64,000 nt of DNA from Linyphia triangularis (taxonomy: Eukaryota > Arthropoda > Arachnida > Araneae > Linyphiidae), in assembly GCA_963978545.1 (NCBI GenBank), contig OZ021722.1, positions 106,665,442 through 106,729,441 on the forward strand. The letters run 5' to 3'. Shown piece by piece: positions 12,807-25,663 of the stretch. Made by a program: the position numbers and the translations under genes. Position 1 is the first letter of the stretch. The number at the start of each line of letters is the position of its first letter. The notes beneath the pieces are model-generated. The model did not search any database. It had not been told where the DNA came from and worked only from the letters and a program-made list of their open reading frames with translations.

Positions 12807-12984
12807 AGGCGCATCTGATGGCTGAGTGGTACTGCCCTAGCATGTCAAAGGTTCCAGGTTCGAATACCGAGTCAGGCATGGATGTTCGTTATGGTTCGGA
12901 ATCCACGTTAAGCTGTTGGTCCCGGCCTGATTAGCCGTCAGTGTGCATAAAAATATATCGTTGAGAGTTCAAAACAACCAACCT
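12807..12984 (+). mobile_element. tRNA-derived SINE, family 2
   Basis: The head has a box A TGGCTGAGTGGT and a box B GGTTCGAATAC typical of a class II (Ser/Leu-like) tRNA ancestor. The element ends in ACAACCAACC, the same tail as family 1. Imperfect target duplications TAAGGAATC and TAAAGAATC flank it. A diverged copy on the - strand lies at about 18276-18496. Confidence 0.75.
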
Positions 12985-13389
12985 TAAAGAATCCGCGCAT
13001 TTTCGGAGCGGATATAAATGCATAAAATATGCAAGTAGTAACTAAGCTATATTAAAAGTCACATTTCAAATAGAATGACCCCTATACATTTTATTTTATA
13101 TGTATATACAATAATCCCTCTGTTAATTTTTCAATTATTTACTTTGTAAAAATATTATGCTAAATATTCAGCGTTGCCATTAAAAGCTATTGAAAATTAT
13201 CTAAATTTTTCTTAAAATCACTGCATCAATTAAGTGAAAATATAACTTTTTTTTTTTTTTTTGTAGTAGAACCATTTCAGTTGGAAAAGTAGTCCCCTTA
13301 CAAAAAGCAAATCATGATATGTAGCAATTTGCCCCGAAAAACGTCATTTCTAGCAAAATTGAAAATCAAGTAAAAAAAAAAAAAATAAC

Positions 13390-13960
13390 GTATCAATTTA
13401 TCGATGTTTTATCGATATTTTTTTCTATGCAACGATATAGTATCGATATTTATTTTGATCGATATATCCGACCTCTACGGAAAACGCATAGAATTCTGAA
13501 ATCGCACGTAATGTTGGCATCTACTTTGGAAGGGGAAATATTTTTCTGTGATGTAGCAAAAAATCTGTTTCTAGGAAACCTGTGTTACGTGGTTGTGATA
13601 GTAAGTTTCGTGGAATGCTACGTTGATATAATTGTCTATATTGCAAAGATTTTCACCGATATATTGGGTGCTAACGCTGATGTTTACGTTGGTACGATGG
13701 TCAGTTTGCCGATTGCCGCTTTATTATGATTGCCGAGATTTGCGCCGTTATAGTGGCAGCTATCGCAGATATTTACGTTGGAGCAGTGGTAATGTTCACC
13801 TAGGTTTAAGCCGTTTTAAAGCAGCTACTACCAAGATTTGCAAATTGTCGTTTTGGTGTAATTTGCCTAGGCTTCCGCTGATGTGATAGCCTCTGTGTCC
13901 GTAATTAGTGAGCGGGAGGGGTCTTGGAAATTTTTTTGGATGAGCCTTGAAATCCATGAA
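13390..13960 (+). mobile_element. Copy of the degenerate GATATTTACG-rich repeat
   Basis: Phrases such as GCTAACGCTGATGTTTACG and ATTGCCGAGATTTGCGCC match the body of the CAGGG-ended element at 58651-60022. The short overlapping open frames at 13427-13886 arise from this repeat and have no recognised domain. Ends are not defined. Confidence 0.45.
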
Positions 13961-14539
13961 ATATGCTTAAAAGAGGTATGCTTTTTTAGCAACTAATTTT
14001 TATCAAAGGTTATTAAATAAAATTCTTCTCATGCCTCTTTTGTGTGAATGTTGCATCTCGTAATGCACAGGTCGTAAATATGTTTTAATGCCTAATTTTA
14101 GATTTCTAATGATGTGTAAAACTTGTTTATTAATTAAACTTTTAATATAAATGATTTAATAATTTAATATTCTTTTCCTTTTTTTTTATTACTTACTGAA
14201 TAAAAAATAATTAAGTTATTAATCATTATTGTGTAATTTTTCCATCATGTAGCATTTTTTGATAATTTACTTCTTAAAACAGGTTTTGCGTGTAAAGTAT
14301 GGTGCAATTTTTTTTGCTCACGTATGATTTCAGTTTTTTGGGTCTTTAGCCAGTCTTATCCCTGTCATTTACATAAGTAAAAATGAGCTAATACCTTTTT
14401 GGAACTCAAATCACTTTTTGAAATATTTGGAAACAGGAAGAGAAGACTCATCGATAAGTGAGAGCTGCAACTTGATCACAGAAATAAAGCTATGGTTAAT
14501 AAGTGACACGCAAAGGCTCTAAGCTCATAATGAATTAGC

Positions 14540-15024
<485 letters not shown>

Positions 15025-15120
15025 TATATAATATATATATAATATATATTTTATATAATATATATTTTTATATAATATATATATTAATTTTTATATATAT
15101 ATATAATTTTTTGCGATAAT

Positions 15121-15750
15121 TCTAGTATGGGTCTAAGAAAAAGAAAAAAAAAACCTCCTCCAAAATGATATTTTTGGCGATATTTTTACCTAATATTCTC
15201 GTGTTATCCTTTCTTGTAAGTGAAACTGAGCAGAGAAGAAAAAACGATCGTTGATGAGGTATGCTCAAGGGAAGAGAACTCTATGAAGGCATTCGTTTTT
15301 CCACTTTTTACGCCATTAAGCGTTTTTGCAGGAATTTCGGTGGTGGGACGTTTAAAACACCTTAGGAGGCATTACCACAGCGATTTTGAACAAAATTGTT
15401 AGAGTCGTTTTTTAGCAATCATTGAAAAACATGATTTTTTCAAGGGCATCAGCTACCTTATGCGCATGTGCAATTTTGACGAAAACCTTAATGGTAGGTC
15501 CCATGGCCACCAATAACCCTAATACCAAATTTGAACATTATAGGTCAAATTGCTCGGGAGTTATGCTGACCACAGACACACACAGACACACATTTTTTTC
15601 TAGATAACTTTTTAGAAATCAGGATGTTCCAAAACGTGGAGAAATACAAAAAAAAAAAAAAAAAAAAAAAAATTTTTTTTTTTTTTTTTTTTTTACCGAT
15701 TGTTATACTTTCATTATCCTATGTAAACATATTGGTAATTGAAAGTAAAA
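15121..15750 (+). mobile_element. Copy of the ACTTTCAATTAC-ended element
   Basis: The right end is present as GTAATTGAAAGT near 15735-15747. The left end is lost in the AT-rich tract. The body matches the inverted copies at 20978-21960 and 24868-25467. A long A-run followed by a T-run (about 15648-15693) lies near the right end. Confidence 0.65.
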
Positions 15751-16524
15751 ATTTGAATTTGACAAAATTATTTAGGGGGAGAGTACATTCAGTTTTGTCA
15801 GAACCAAGTAGAAGCATTTCTTCACGATTGTTTTTCGATGTCAGGGCTCTCGGTTCTTGGATAAGTTTTTCAAGCTAGAATTTCTACAGATAAAACAAGA
15901 ATATGAAATAAGAGTGTACTGACTTAAAATAAAAGAAAGAGCAGGAAAAATCAATTACACTTTTACATACAATCTTCTGGTACAAGTAGCCAACTACCAT
16001 TACAGAAAATTGTTCCATAAAAACAACTTTCCAATTTTCGATGACAAGTAATGAAAATTGCAAAAGAAAATTGTTCGATTTCTTCAAAATCAGTCCTTTC
16101 CATACATCCATATACAACGTAATTTGTGCCAATATTCCAGGACATTCGCCTACCACATCTTTGGGAACCATTCCTAATTATTAGTAATATCTTAAAAAGA
16201 ATTTCAATATTCATAATAAATGACGCTTTCTTCGGAACGATTGTCTCAATCCGAAACATTGCATGTAGATTGGTGATCATAAGTTATGTAATAGCGTGAT
16301 GTCAAACCTCTTGTTTCATACCTCCGTCTGTAGCCATGGCAACAACTTTAGAAGTGGAGCACCTTAAAAAAAAAAACTTTGAAATGAAAGTAACGTTTTA
16401 AGACTTTTTTTTTTATCGTACATTAGAGGACCCTAAGGTTGTCTGTATCAGAATAGATGTTGGTTGGATAATATTTGAATTCTATGGCGCCTTAATGCCT
16501 CAATCCTGAGATTGCAAGAATGGA
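15751..16524. other. Non-coding stretch with overlapping chance frames
   Basis: Two overlapping - strand frames of about 100 codons lie at 15884-16280 but contain no motif I recognise. They may be a decayed gene or chance. No splice structure could be built. Confidence 0.35.
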
Positions 16525-17089
16525 CAATGGACAATTCCCGTATTTTTTAAAAACGAGTGAAATTAGTACATATTTATGAAGAATTTCTTTCTGATTCCAA
16601 ATATTTAAACAAAACTTCTTTAAAAAAATTAGTTATTTAAATATTAAGAAAAGAAAATGCCCCAAAACCCAGCCAAAACCAGTCCGATCAAAACAGTCAA
16701 CAAAATTCGTAACGTAAAGAGATCCCTGCTTTTCTTTGGTTATCGTGAGGTTTCTGCCAAATAGTTATCGTTAAAAAAGTTGGCGTTAGTAGACCATTGT
16801 CACATTCCGTACAGGTTATTGCGTGATTTGCGAGAAACTTGCAAATCTGGTTTCCGCTGCTGCATTTCAAGCCAAGATGTTTGAGATCTCTTTACGTCAC
16901 ATTCAATGCCAACGAAATGAGCCGTTTTCTCGCCAACCTCTAACAAGGTAAATTTGATCGCAAATTAAAAAAAAAACAAAAAAAAAAACGCATTGAGCAG
17001 AAATTTTTATGATTATGGCCTTTTCGAAACATTTAGAATATAATAATAAAATGTAAAAAAAAAAAAAAAAATGCGGGAATTGTCCATTG
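16525..17089 (+). mobile_element. TIR element with CAATGGACAATTCCCG ends, copy 1
   Basis: The left end CAATGGACAATTCCCG is inverted at the right end (CGGGAATTGTCCATTG). The same element occurs in the opposite orientation at 32811-33314. No target duplication is visible here. No intact protein is encoded. Confidence 0.7.
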
Positions 17090-17996
17090 CTAACCTTTAA
17101 ATAAGCTGTTCGCTCTGTTCTCACTAGTTTTATTTATATAAAAAACATTTATTATATTTATAAGGTTTAGAAATTAAATTAAACTAAATGATATTTACAA
17201 ATGAGCAGACGAGCGATTATCAAACAGCGTTCGAATCTCCAGTTGTCGAGATAAAAACCAGTGAAGAAATCCTCTTTACCTTATAATTTAGTTCTATTGC
17301 TAGTAAAATCATAGTTCTTTCATCTTCGTTGAAGCTATGGGCTTTACTTAAGTGACGTCACTAGTGGACGCCATAGCAGAGGTATATCGGAATAAACTGT
17401 GCACAATTCTGTCCGACCGAGTCGTCTTGGTTGCCTGGATTGGATTTGGTGCCACCACAGCTGATTCGGATGTAGGAGCGTAGCACTCGGTAAAAATGAC
17501 AACCTTACAACCTTACGTTATGACTATAACAACGTAAGTAACGATAGCTTTCTCAGGTACAAATCTCAGGAATAACAACCTTTAACTCAGCATAAAATTC
17601 GGCGAAAATGACCATCACGTACAAACGTCAACGATAGCGGCTTCTATCGTATTAGAGAAAGCCGTTGTAAGATATCGCTACACCGGATGGTTTGGGGGAG
17701 CCTGAACGTACGGTACGCAGATTCCTTGGTTGCCATGCTTCTTATTGGTTATCTAGAATTAGTAGGCCAAAAGTCAGTACTTGGTAACACTGTTATAGTT
17801 GTGGGCGACACACATCAACTTGCGACCTATTTCTTTTACTTTGTAATGAACAACCGAGTCTATCAAATAAAGGATCATCAAATAAAGGATCATCAAATAA
17901 AGGATCATCAAATAAAGGATGCCTTCGCTGCAGGGTTCAAATGTCCTTTCTCACACAAAATTTAAACTATTTTCCAACAATAAACTCATGGCTACT

Positions 17997-18031
<35 letters not shown>

Positions 18032-18275
18032 GCATAAGAGTCTATGTTGGTTATGTTGCGCCAAATATTCCTTTCTTGCGAATCAAAGACTTAAAATATT
18101 AAAATACTAAAAAGAAAAAAAAAAGCTTTACAAAACACTCATATTAAGTTTCTAAGACCAATATCTTTAAGAAATAAAAACAAATTCAGGTGAAGATCAT
18201 TGCCAAGCATGTCTTCCAATGTAAAATTTGTTGTACCAAAGCGGCGTTGTCTTGCATGTTTAAAATTGGGTTGTT
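17090..18275. other. Non-coding stretch with a 15-base tandem repeat
   Basis: The unit ATCAAATAAAGGATC is repeated about four times at 17862-17921, and a T-run follows at about 17999-18027. The part at 17340-17720 is GC-richer and has CG dinucleotides, but no gene was recognised. Confidence 0.5.
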
Positions 18276-18496
18276 TGGTTGGTTTGTACACTCAACGAAC
18301 TATTTTAGTTTAAATTTTAGTTTGGTTTGTTTGCACACTCAACGACTTATTTTTGTGCACAATAACGACTAATCAAGCCGGGACTTACAGCTTAACATGG
18401 ATTCCGAACCACAACGAACATCCATGCCTAACCCAGGATTCGAACCCGGCACCTTTGACACGCAAGGCCAGAGCACTAACCCCACAGCCATCAAGT
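18276..18496 (-). mobile_element. tRNA-derived SINE, family 2, diverged copy
   Basis: Read on the - strand, the head matches the 12807 copy (GATGGCTGTGGGGTTAGTGC, then a GGTTCGAATCC box B). Near its tail a segment with TTTGCACACTCAACGA occurs twice, so the copy carries an internal duplication. Ends are approximate. Confidence 0.65.
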
Positions 18497-18905
18497 TTAC
18501 TGTTAAAACATAACTACACTGTGAACATGTCCATGACTACTTGGATTTTAAAACGGATATTTAATTGATTTTAACGAACTACCACATGCTACATTAGCAT
18601 AATTTACCTTGATAAGCAAAAATTATGACTAATTCAAATGAAAATTGTACAGAAAGGACTGGTTATATATAACTTTTGATGTAAAAAATATTACACATTT
18701 AGCGTTTGCATTCTTACTTAAATGGAGGTTGATAAAGGAAAATCCCAAGAATCCGACAAAGTATTAATAATTTACTTTGTTTTGACAGACTTGTAATAAA
18801 GTCGTAATATTTGTAATAAAAACATGTTTCCATAAGTTATCAGCCAGATTTTTTTATTATCAAATGCAGCCTGAAAGAAAATTATCTGCATTTTATGTAG
18901 TTATT

Positions 18906-20676
18906 ACTTTCAATTACCCATTTGTTTCTTCTTCTCTTCTTCTTCTTATCAAGGACTATGGGGACTAAGGCACCTCTGCTTGAGCATTTTGTACCAACCC
19001 CATATCCCGTACAGATCGGTAGTGGGCAGTACTGCACAGGATGTAAGAGCACACTCGCAAGAGGGAGTGCGCAAGTCTACCTATAGCCGCCGAAGAGTTC
19101 ATTTCTACCTCTTTCGGTAGCTATCCGGTAGATGGCAGTACTACCGACCGTATGTGGAACTTCTTAATTTAGAGGCATCACCAAGCAGAAGATTCTACCA
19201 GAAGACTTGGCTTTGCCACCCCCAGAGGTATTGATTTGTAAGGGAACTTGGAGGACTTTGCGACCATGACTGATTTAACGTGCTCCAGTCACCATTAGCG
19301 AACACGGCGGTCTTTAGTCGGTCCCAGGCCCGAACTCGCAACCTCAGGGCTCGCAACCTTCTAGTTGCGAGAACGATACTCTCCCGACTGGGCTACGCGG
19401 CCCGCACCCATTTGTTTACATAGGATAATGAAAGTATAGCAATCGGTCACACACAAAAAAAAAAAAAAAATGCTTTTTTTTCCCCCATCGCATTTTACCA
19501 CGTTTTGAAACATTCCGATTTCAAAAAACTGGTAAAGAAAAAATGTTTATCTGTCTGTGTGTACATGGTGAGCATGGCTCCCGAACAAATTGATGACCTA
19601 CGATATTCAAATTTGGTGTGCAGGTTGGTGGTAGCCATGGGACCTACCATTAAGGTTTTTGTCAAGATGGCGCATGCGCATAAGGTTGAAATCATGAAAA
19701 ATCATGTTTTTCATCAATTGTTAGAAACGGCTCTGACGATTTTGATTAAAATGTATATGCTAATGCCTCTTAAGGTGTTCAAATCGTTCCCACCTTCGAA
19801 ATTCCAGTAGAAATGCGGTAAAAGCGTAAAAAGTTGAAAAACGAGTGTCTTTAACACAGGGCACTCTGCCCTTGAGCATCGCCCATCAACGAATAATTTT
19901 TTTCTGTTTCCCGCACAAGAAAGGACAATGTAATGTCTATCGAATATCACCAGTATCGCCATCTTTGCGTTTTTTTTTTTTTGCCCATCTAAAAATTATT
20001 ACCAAAAGTGTCGCCAAATTTGCCGTTTTTATTTAAGGGCTTCTAAAATTGATATATCTAAAAAACTTTTATGAAAAATCAATTCATTTTTTCATAAAAT
20101 TACTTATTATAATTCATATCAAAAATTGCCCCTATGATTTTTCAATAAAGTAATTAGAAAAAAAAAATTAAAATATTTTGTTCAAAAACTGTCTAAAATC
20201 TGCTAACCTCCAAAAACTTAAAAAAAAAAAAAAAAAAAATACTGAAGACAAATTAAGGAAATATATGAGAAAATTATTTTGGAAAGTTTCATAGATTTAA
20301 AATAAGTATCTATTAAGTTATAATCAATTTAAACTCAAAAAAAGGGACAGAAGCCATCACCTAGAAAAACAGTTTCAAAGTTTCAACATAGCATGTCTGG
20401 GATACAGTTGTCATGTAACAAAAATTTAAATATTTCAAGTTCTACTAACGATAGAAACAAAATTTTTATGCTATTTTATTAAAATTATTTGTATTATTTT
20501 TTTAAATAATATATTTATTTTTTTTGAGAATTAAAAAAATTTTCAGTCTTAGATCCCCTTAAATGAATGAAAATATGAAAACGGTAAATAACACCATAAA
20601 TTTTAATGCAATGGCCGATATTATATTGTAATTGAAAGTTTGAAAGTTGTGCGATGTTCCACACCCCTAGTTTTTC
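18906..20676 (-). mobile_element. ACTTTCAATTAC-ended element split by a SINE
   Basis: The left end ACTTTCAATTACCCATTTGT is interrupted by a SINE at 18928-19405 and resumes at about 19418. The right end holds GTAATTGAAAGT followed by a GTGCGATGTTCCACACCCCTA segment also found in the copies at 20978 and 24868. The body is longer than in those copies, so extra sequence or a second insertion is present. No intact transposase was found. Confidence 0.65.
18928..19405 (-). mobile_element. tRNA-derived SINE, family 3, full length
   Basis: On the - strand a tRNA-like head begins near 19405 with GGCCGCGTAGCCCAGTCGGG and contains a GGTTGCGAGTTCGG box B-like segment. The body is about 400 bases and ends in AAGAAGAAGAAG. 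An exact 12-base duplication ACCCATTTGTTT flanks it (18916-18927 and 19406-19417). It sits inside an older DNA element, which dates it as the later insertion. Confidence 0.85.
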
Positions 20677-20977
20677 TCAGTATCATAAGCAACATCAGAA
20701 TTACTTTTACCTTGTTTATAGGGAAAATGAAGTCAGCAGTCTATTCATCACAATAGGAAACAATATTAGCAAACTGTCAAATCACACAAGTGAAGGGAAA
20801 GTACATACTATATATTTTCTTAAAGCATCAAATACTTTCCTAGTGGAAGAATAACTAGAGAAATCGGCTTGTGGCAAATAGTTTTTTTTTTTATTCAAGA
20901 TTCAACACACATTTCTTTTGATAGTTCAGTTTTTTCCTAACTACAGGCTCCTAATTCAGTAAATGCTTTATAGACAA

Positions 20978-21962
20978 TTTTACTTTCAATTACCCATATG
21001 TATACATAATGGAATGAAAGTATAGAATTCGGTAAAAATAAAAAATTAAAAAAAAAAATCGATTTTTTTTTTTTTTTTTTTTTTTTTTTTGCATTTCTCC
21101 ACGTTTTGGAACATCCCGATTTAAAAAAAGTTATCCAGAAAAAATGCCTGTGTACGTGGTCAGCATACCTCCCGAACAAACTGACCGACGATGTTCAAGT
21201 TTGGTGATGGCACAAGGACCTTCCATAAAGGTTTTCGTCAAAATCTCGCATGCGCATCATAGGGTAGCTGCCACTGAAAAAATTCATGTGTTAAAGTAAT
21301 TGCTAAAAAACGGCTCAAACGATTTGGTTCAAAATCGCTGTGGTAATGCCTCCTAAGGTGTTCTAAACATCCCACTACCGAAATTCCTGTAAAAACGCTT
21401 TAATGGTGTAAAAAGTTGAAAAACGAATGCCTTTAACACTGAGTTCTCTTTCTTTGAGCATACCTCATCTACGATCGTTTTTTCTTCTCTGATCAGTTTC
21501 ACTTACAAGAAAGGATAACACAAGAATATTAGATAAAAATATCATTTTGGAAGTTTTTTTTCTTCTAGACCTATACTATACTAAACTTCAACTTAACTAG
21601 ACATCACTTAGACGGTAGATCGTCACGTGCTCATAGGTATTTAATCCGTTTTGGCGGAGTGAAGACATAATTCTCGCCAAACCTTAGAGCCTTTTGTTCT
21701 CTTGTGGTTTGGCGAACATTATGCTTTCACGCCGCCAAAATGGATTAAATGCCTATGAGCACTGTGACGATCTACCGTCTAAGTGATGTCTAGTTAAGTT
21801 GAAGTTTAGTATAGACCTATACTAGAATTATCTTTAAAAATTTCGCCAAATTGTTAATTTTTACTAAATAAATGATGAAAATATAAAAACGGTAAATGAT
21901 ACATATCCACATCAGTATTATAGTGTAATTGAAAGTTGTGCGATGTTCCACGACCCTAGTTC
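20978..21962 (-). mobile_element. ACTTTCAATTAC-ended element carrying a MITE
   Basis: The left end is ACTTTCAATTACCCATATG, and the right part has GTAATTGAAAGTTGTGCGAT and CCCTAGTT. It matches the 24868-25467 copy over its length except for the 233-base MITE at 21579-21811. Nothing in it encodes an intact protein. Confidence 0.75.
21579..21811. mobile_element. Hairpin MITE, copy 1
   Basis: A nearly perfect foldback: TACTAAACTTCAACTTAACT at the left is inverted at the right, and the match runs inwards for over 90 bases to a centre with GGTTTGGCGAAC. Two other copies lie at 23651-23891 and 55887-56120. Here the element is flanked by a 13-base direct repeat TAGACCTATACTA instead of the TA seen at the other copies. 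Confidence 0.9.
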
Positions 21963-22129
21963 TTTTAAAAATCTTTATTTCAGAACATTTTTAATTTATT
22001 ATAATACTTTGACTAGCAGGTTGTAGATGTGTGAAACATAGGCCACCACTGGGATCGATTTCTGTCTGGAATTGCTTTCATATCTTTCTTTCAAACTCTG
22101 ATATTTTGGTTTGGGTGAATGCTTTATAT

Positions 22130-23052
22130 GGTTACGAATTTCTGTATATTTGTAAATATTTCGTAGTGTTAATTATGTAAAAAGGAAAATGTATGTACAT
22201 TTCGCAGTGGCAGTTTAAGAGTTGTCTTTACTTCGCTTTCCTGCAATGCGTCTCTTTATTGCTTGAAAACGAGTTTTACAGAGATAATGCTGGAAAATTG
22301 TGTTTTACAAGGAGAAGGCCATTCAACGTTATGGTTAATGGCAATCTCGCCAAGTTGGCGAGATAGAAACAAGTTGGCGAGATAGAAACAAGTTGGCGAG
22401 ATAGAAACAAGTTGGCGAGATAGAAACAAGTTGGCGACGGTTTTGGCCACTAATTTTGGCCGCCAAATTTGGCGACACTTTCGGTCCCCATGTACCTGTA
22501 TAGGGCTTTTCGACTGCGATCTGGAAAATTCTCCAAATTTCTTTTTCTAGAAGATTCGCGAAGGAAGCTTTCCTATACAAGACCAATAGGGTTGGTTGTA
22601 TTCAGATTATCTGGCGCCGTCAGCAACACGAGGGCTATAATGCGCCGAAACATTCGTCATTAGACAAGCCAACATACATTTACAAACACCCATGCCTACG
22701 CGGGACTCGAACCCGCAACCTCGTGGTCTAGAAGCCAGCACGCTAACCACTATACCGTTTGGTCGGCAAGACCAATAGGGAGTTGAGTTAGTTAGTTGTC
22801 TCTCAGCGAGCGTTCAGAGTAGTTCCGAAAGTGAACTGCATTGCATTGTCTTTTGAGACGATTTTAGCAGTTGTGTGTCTAGTTTTAAACTGCTGTTTGT
22901 GCTCCATTGTTGTGTAAAGAGCTGTATTGAGTCTATTAGAACGGGAAGTTCTGGAGTTGTAAAAGAATCTGAGAAGAGTTACATCGGAATAAATTTCTTC
23001 AAGTTTTAATCTGCTTTTTGGCTTCAAGTCTTTCGAACCCATCCACGCAACA
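22130..23052 (+). mobile_element. Solo LTR with tandem repeat and nested SINE
   Basis: It is closely related to the LTR at 25664-26322 from GTTACGAATT to CCACGCAACA. A 4-base duplication ATAT flanks it (22126-22129 and 23053-23056), so it is a solo LTR and not half of a pair. The unit AAGTTGGCGAGATAGAAAC is repeated four times in tandem at 22352-22427, where the other LTR has one copy. A SINE is inserted at 22592-22767. Confidence 0.85.
22592..22767 (-). mobile_element. tRNA-derived SINE, family 1, inside a solo LTR
   Basis: The copy is full length on the - strand, from a head GCCGACCAAACGG at the right to a CAACCAAC tail at the left. An exact 13-base duplication AAGACCAATAGGG flanks it (22579-22591 and 22768-22780). 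Confidence 0.9.
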
Positions 23053-23650
23053 ATATTAGCCTCGATTTTGTGTGTGGCTGGGTATGTCGATGGTAGGCAA
23101 ATTTGCGGAGACCTAATTAACCCCCTTACCCTCATCCGATAGGGCTGAAGCTTGGCAGATAGATTCGATGACAATGCATTCTATCAAATTTTGTGGGCTG
23201 CCACTGTCACTAAAAGGTTGCTTTAACGGAATACTAATAAACCAACTTGCAGGCATCCAATCGCGCTGAAATAGCATTTAATCGATCACTGAAGAAACTC
23301 TTTGCTGTTGCCAAAATTGTTTTAATAAATAATATTATTTTAATCAGAATAAATAAAAGATATTTGGATGAGAGTGCATAAATTCCCATTCATTTTTAAA
23401 AGTAGTTTACCATATAATTTGCCGAGAGAAGTATTTAATATTTAAAATGAGATAAACACCAAACCCAAGCTGGCAACAGAAACTGTCGCTTTGTTAATGA
23501 ATTAAAAAATTGGCAATGCATATAAGGGATTCATATTAAAAACTTTAGTATAAGTAGTGGTAGAAGTGGGGGATGCCCTAATGTTGACGACAAGTGCATC
23601 CCCAACGATAAATTTTACGATTTCGTATTATATAATAAAAATATTAACTA
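23053..23650. other. Non-coding stretch with a dispersed repeat
   Basis: No gene is supported. The part at about 23100-23290 resembles 62960-63110 (both have CATCCAATCG, GCTGAA and a CTGTCACT phrase), so it is probably a diverged repeat copy. Confidence 0.4.
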
Positions 23651-23891
23651 TACTAAACTTCAACTTAACTAGACATCACTTAGACGATAGATCGTGACAG
23701 TGCTCATAGGTATTTAATCCATTTTGGCGGAGTGAAGACATAATTCTCGCCAAATCTTATAGCCTTTTGTTCTCTGTAGGGTTGTGGTTTGGCGAACATT
23801 ATGCTTTCACGCCGCCAAAATGGATTAAATACCTATGAGCACTGTCACGATCTATCGTCTAAGTGATGTCTAGTTAAGTTGAAGTTTAGTA
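23651..23891. mobile_element. Hairpin MITE, copy 2
   Basis: It has the same foldback structure and ends as copy 1 (TACTAAACTTCAACTTAACT and its inverse). TA flanks both sides, in line with a TA target duplication. No coding content. Confidence 0.9.
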
Positions 23892-24867
23892 TAGTAAGGA
23901 AATAATTTATACTTCTTAAAACTTAACTTTGAACAAGGGTCTATGCTAAAAACTTAGTGACTATTCTGAAAACTTAATTCTTTTACTTAAGAGATAAAGT
24001 GAGGTAATAATTAGTAAACATTATTAACATAACTGTTTATTTAGATTTAAATAGTGCTTCTAAATGTGCACACTTTCATGAAATTAAATGAATGGAGAAC
24101 TCTAAAATGTTTTTTATTTTTATTTATTTAATAGCTTGTCTTTATTTAATACAAGAATAGAAATTTATCTTAAAAGAAAGTTCCACCAAAGTTAAAATTT
24201 GACCAAGTGTAACAGCATTTGTTTAAAAATATATTTATAACTTTATACCCAAAGTAGTATAATACATTTTTATAATAGTATAATGTAAATATACCATAAA
24301 TTCTTTTTTTTTTCCTTCTTTTTTTTTTTAAAGTTGAAAACTTTAAATCACTTTTTCTCAGTGTCACTATATTTAAAGGTTAACGTTATTTTTCCTTTAT
24401 TAGTTTTTAGACGGATTGAGTGTTTTTAAAGTAGGGGGATAGGTTTTAGTGGTTTAAAAAGTGGGAGGGGGGGGGGGGGAACCATGGGTATTTTCTTGAA
24501 AAGTGGAAACACGCGTCACTCCACGTCTACCCGCAGTTCTAGCACTGAGTAAAAGCACATTACTTTATCAATAAAAGAAATGTACAGGTACACATTTGTT
24601 TTTCTTGCAACCTCACTAGTTTCCTAATGACAAAAACAAAGAATCTCAAAGGTCAAAATATGTATAAAGCTCCATCGAGATAAACTAAAATAGACTATAT
24701 ATCCGCAATAAGGCATGCGTTACACATTGAGGAAAAAAAAAATCTATAGCCAGAAGATGGTACTAAAAGCACTTTTATTAAAATCTTAAGTTTACCACAA
24801 ACTGAAGGTATCTTATACTTTGACAAACAAAATTGTGATCACAATCATATAACTACCTTCTACTTTT
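23892..24867. other. AT-rich intergenic DNA with a G-run
   Basis: No gene is supported. A G-run of about 17 bases with one interruption lies at about 24463-24479. Confidence 0.45.
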
Positions 24868-25467
24868 TTACTTTCAATTACTCATATGTATTATACATAG
24901 AGTAATAGCATTCCGGCAAAAAAAAAAAATATTTGATTTCTCCACGTTTTGGCACACCCTGATATCCTAGTGATCTAGAAAAAATGTCTATCTGTGGTCA
25001 GCAGAGCTCCTGAAAAAATTGACCTACGATGTTCAAATTTAGTATGCGGGTTGCTGGTGGCAATGGGACCTACCATTAAGGTTTCCGTCAAAGTCGCGCA
25101 TGCGCATAAGGTAGATGCCATTGAAAAAATCATGTTTTTTAATGATTGCTAAATAACGGCTCCAAAAATCGCTGTGCTAATGCCTCTAAAGGTGTTCTAA
25201 ACATCTCCAACTCCGAAATTCACGTAAAAATGCTTTAATGGTGTAAAAAGTTGAAAAACGAATGCCTTTAACACAGAGTTCTCTTTCCTTGAGCATACCT
25301 CATCAACGATCGCTTTTTCGTCTCCCCTCAGTTTCACTTATAATAAAGGATAATATAAGGATTACCGAAAAGTACATCGCCAAAGACCCTTACAATAATT
25401 ATCGCAAAAAATAATATCGCCATACTGGCCTGTAATTGAAAGTTGTGCGATGTTACCCACCCCTAGT
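24868..25467 (-). mobile_element. ACTTTCAATTAC-ended element, compact copy
   Basis: This is the shortest near-complete copy in the window, about 600 bases, from ACTTTCAATTACTCATATG to GTAATTGAAAGTTGTGCGAT and CCCCTAGTT. It serves as reference for the interrupted copies at 18906 and 20978. Nothing in it encodes a transposase, so it is non-autonomous. Confidence 0.75.
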
Positions 25468-25663
25468 TTTATGAACTAATCACATTTAAAAGATTTAAAT
25501 TGTAAAAAAAAATCTTAAAGACATAAAGAAAGCAAACCCTGATTATTCAAATGCACTTAATGCCAACTGCGTTGAATCACTGCCAGACAAAGACAGTAAG
25601 AGTTAAAGTATGGAACACATGGTCAGGTTTTGCGTTTTCAAATGGAATATCATGTGTATATAC

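Noticed and set aside
15884..16280. Two overlapping - strand frames as a gene
   Set aside because: No motif, no splice model and mutually exclusive frames. Left as unexplained.
17862..17921. CRISPR-like array
   Set aside because: The repeats are 15 bases, directly adjacent, without spacers, and in animal DNA. It is a simple tandem repeat.
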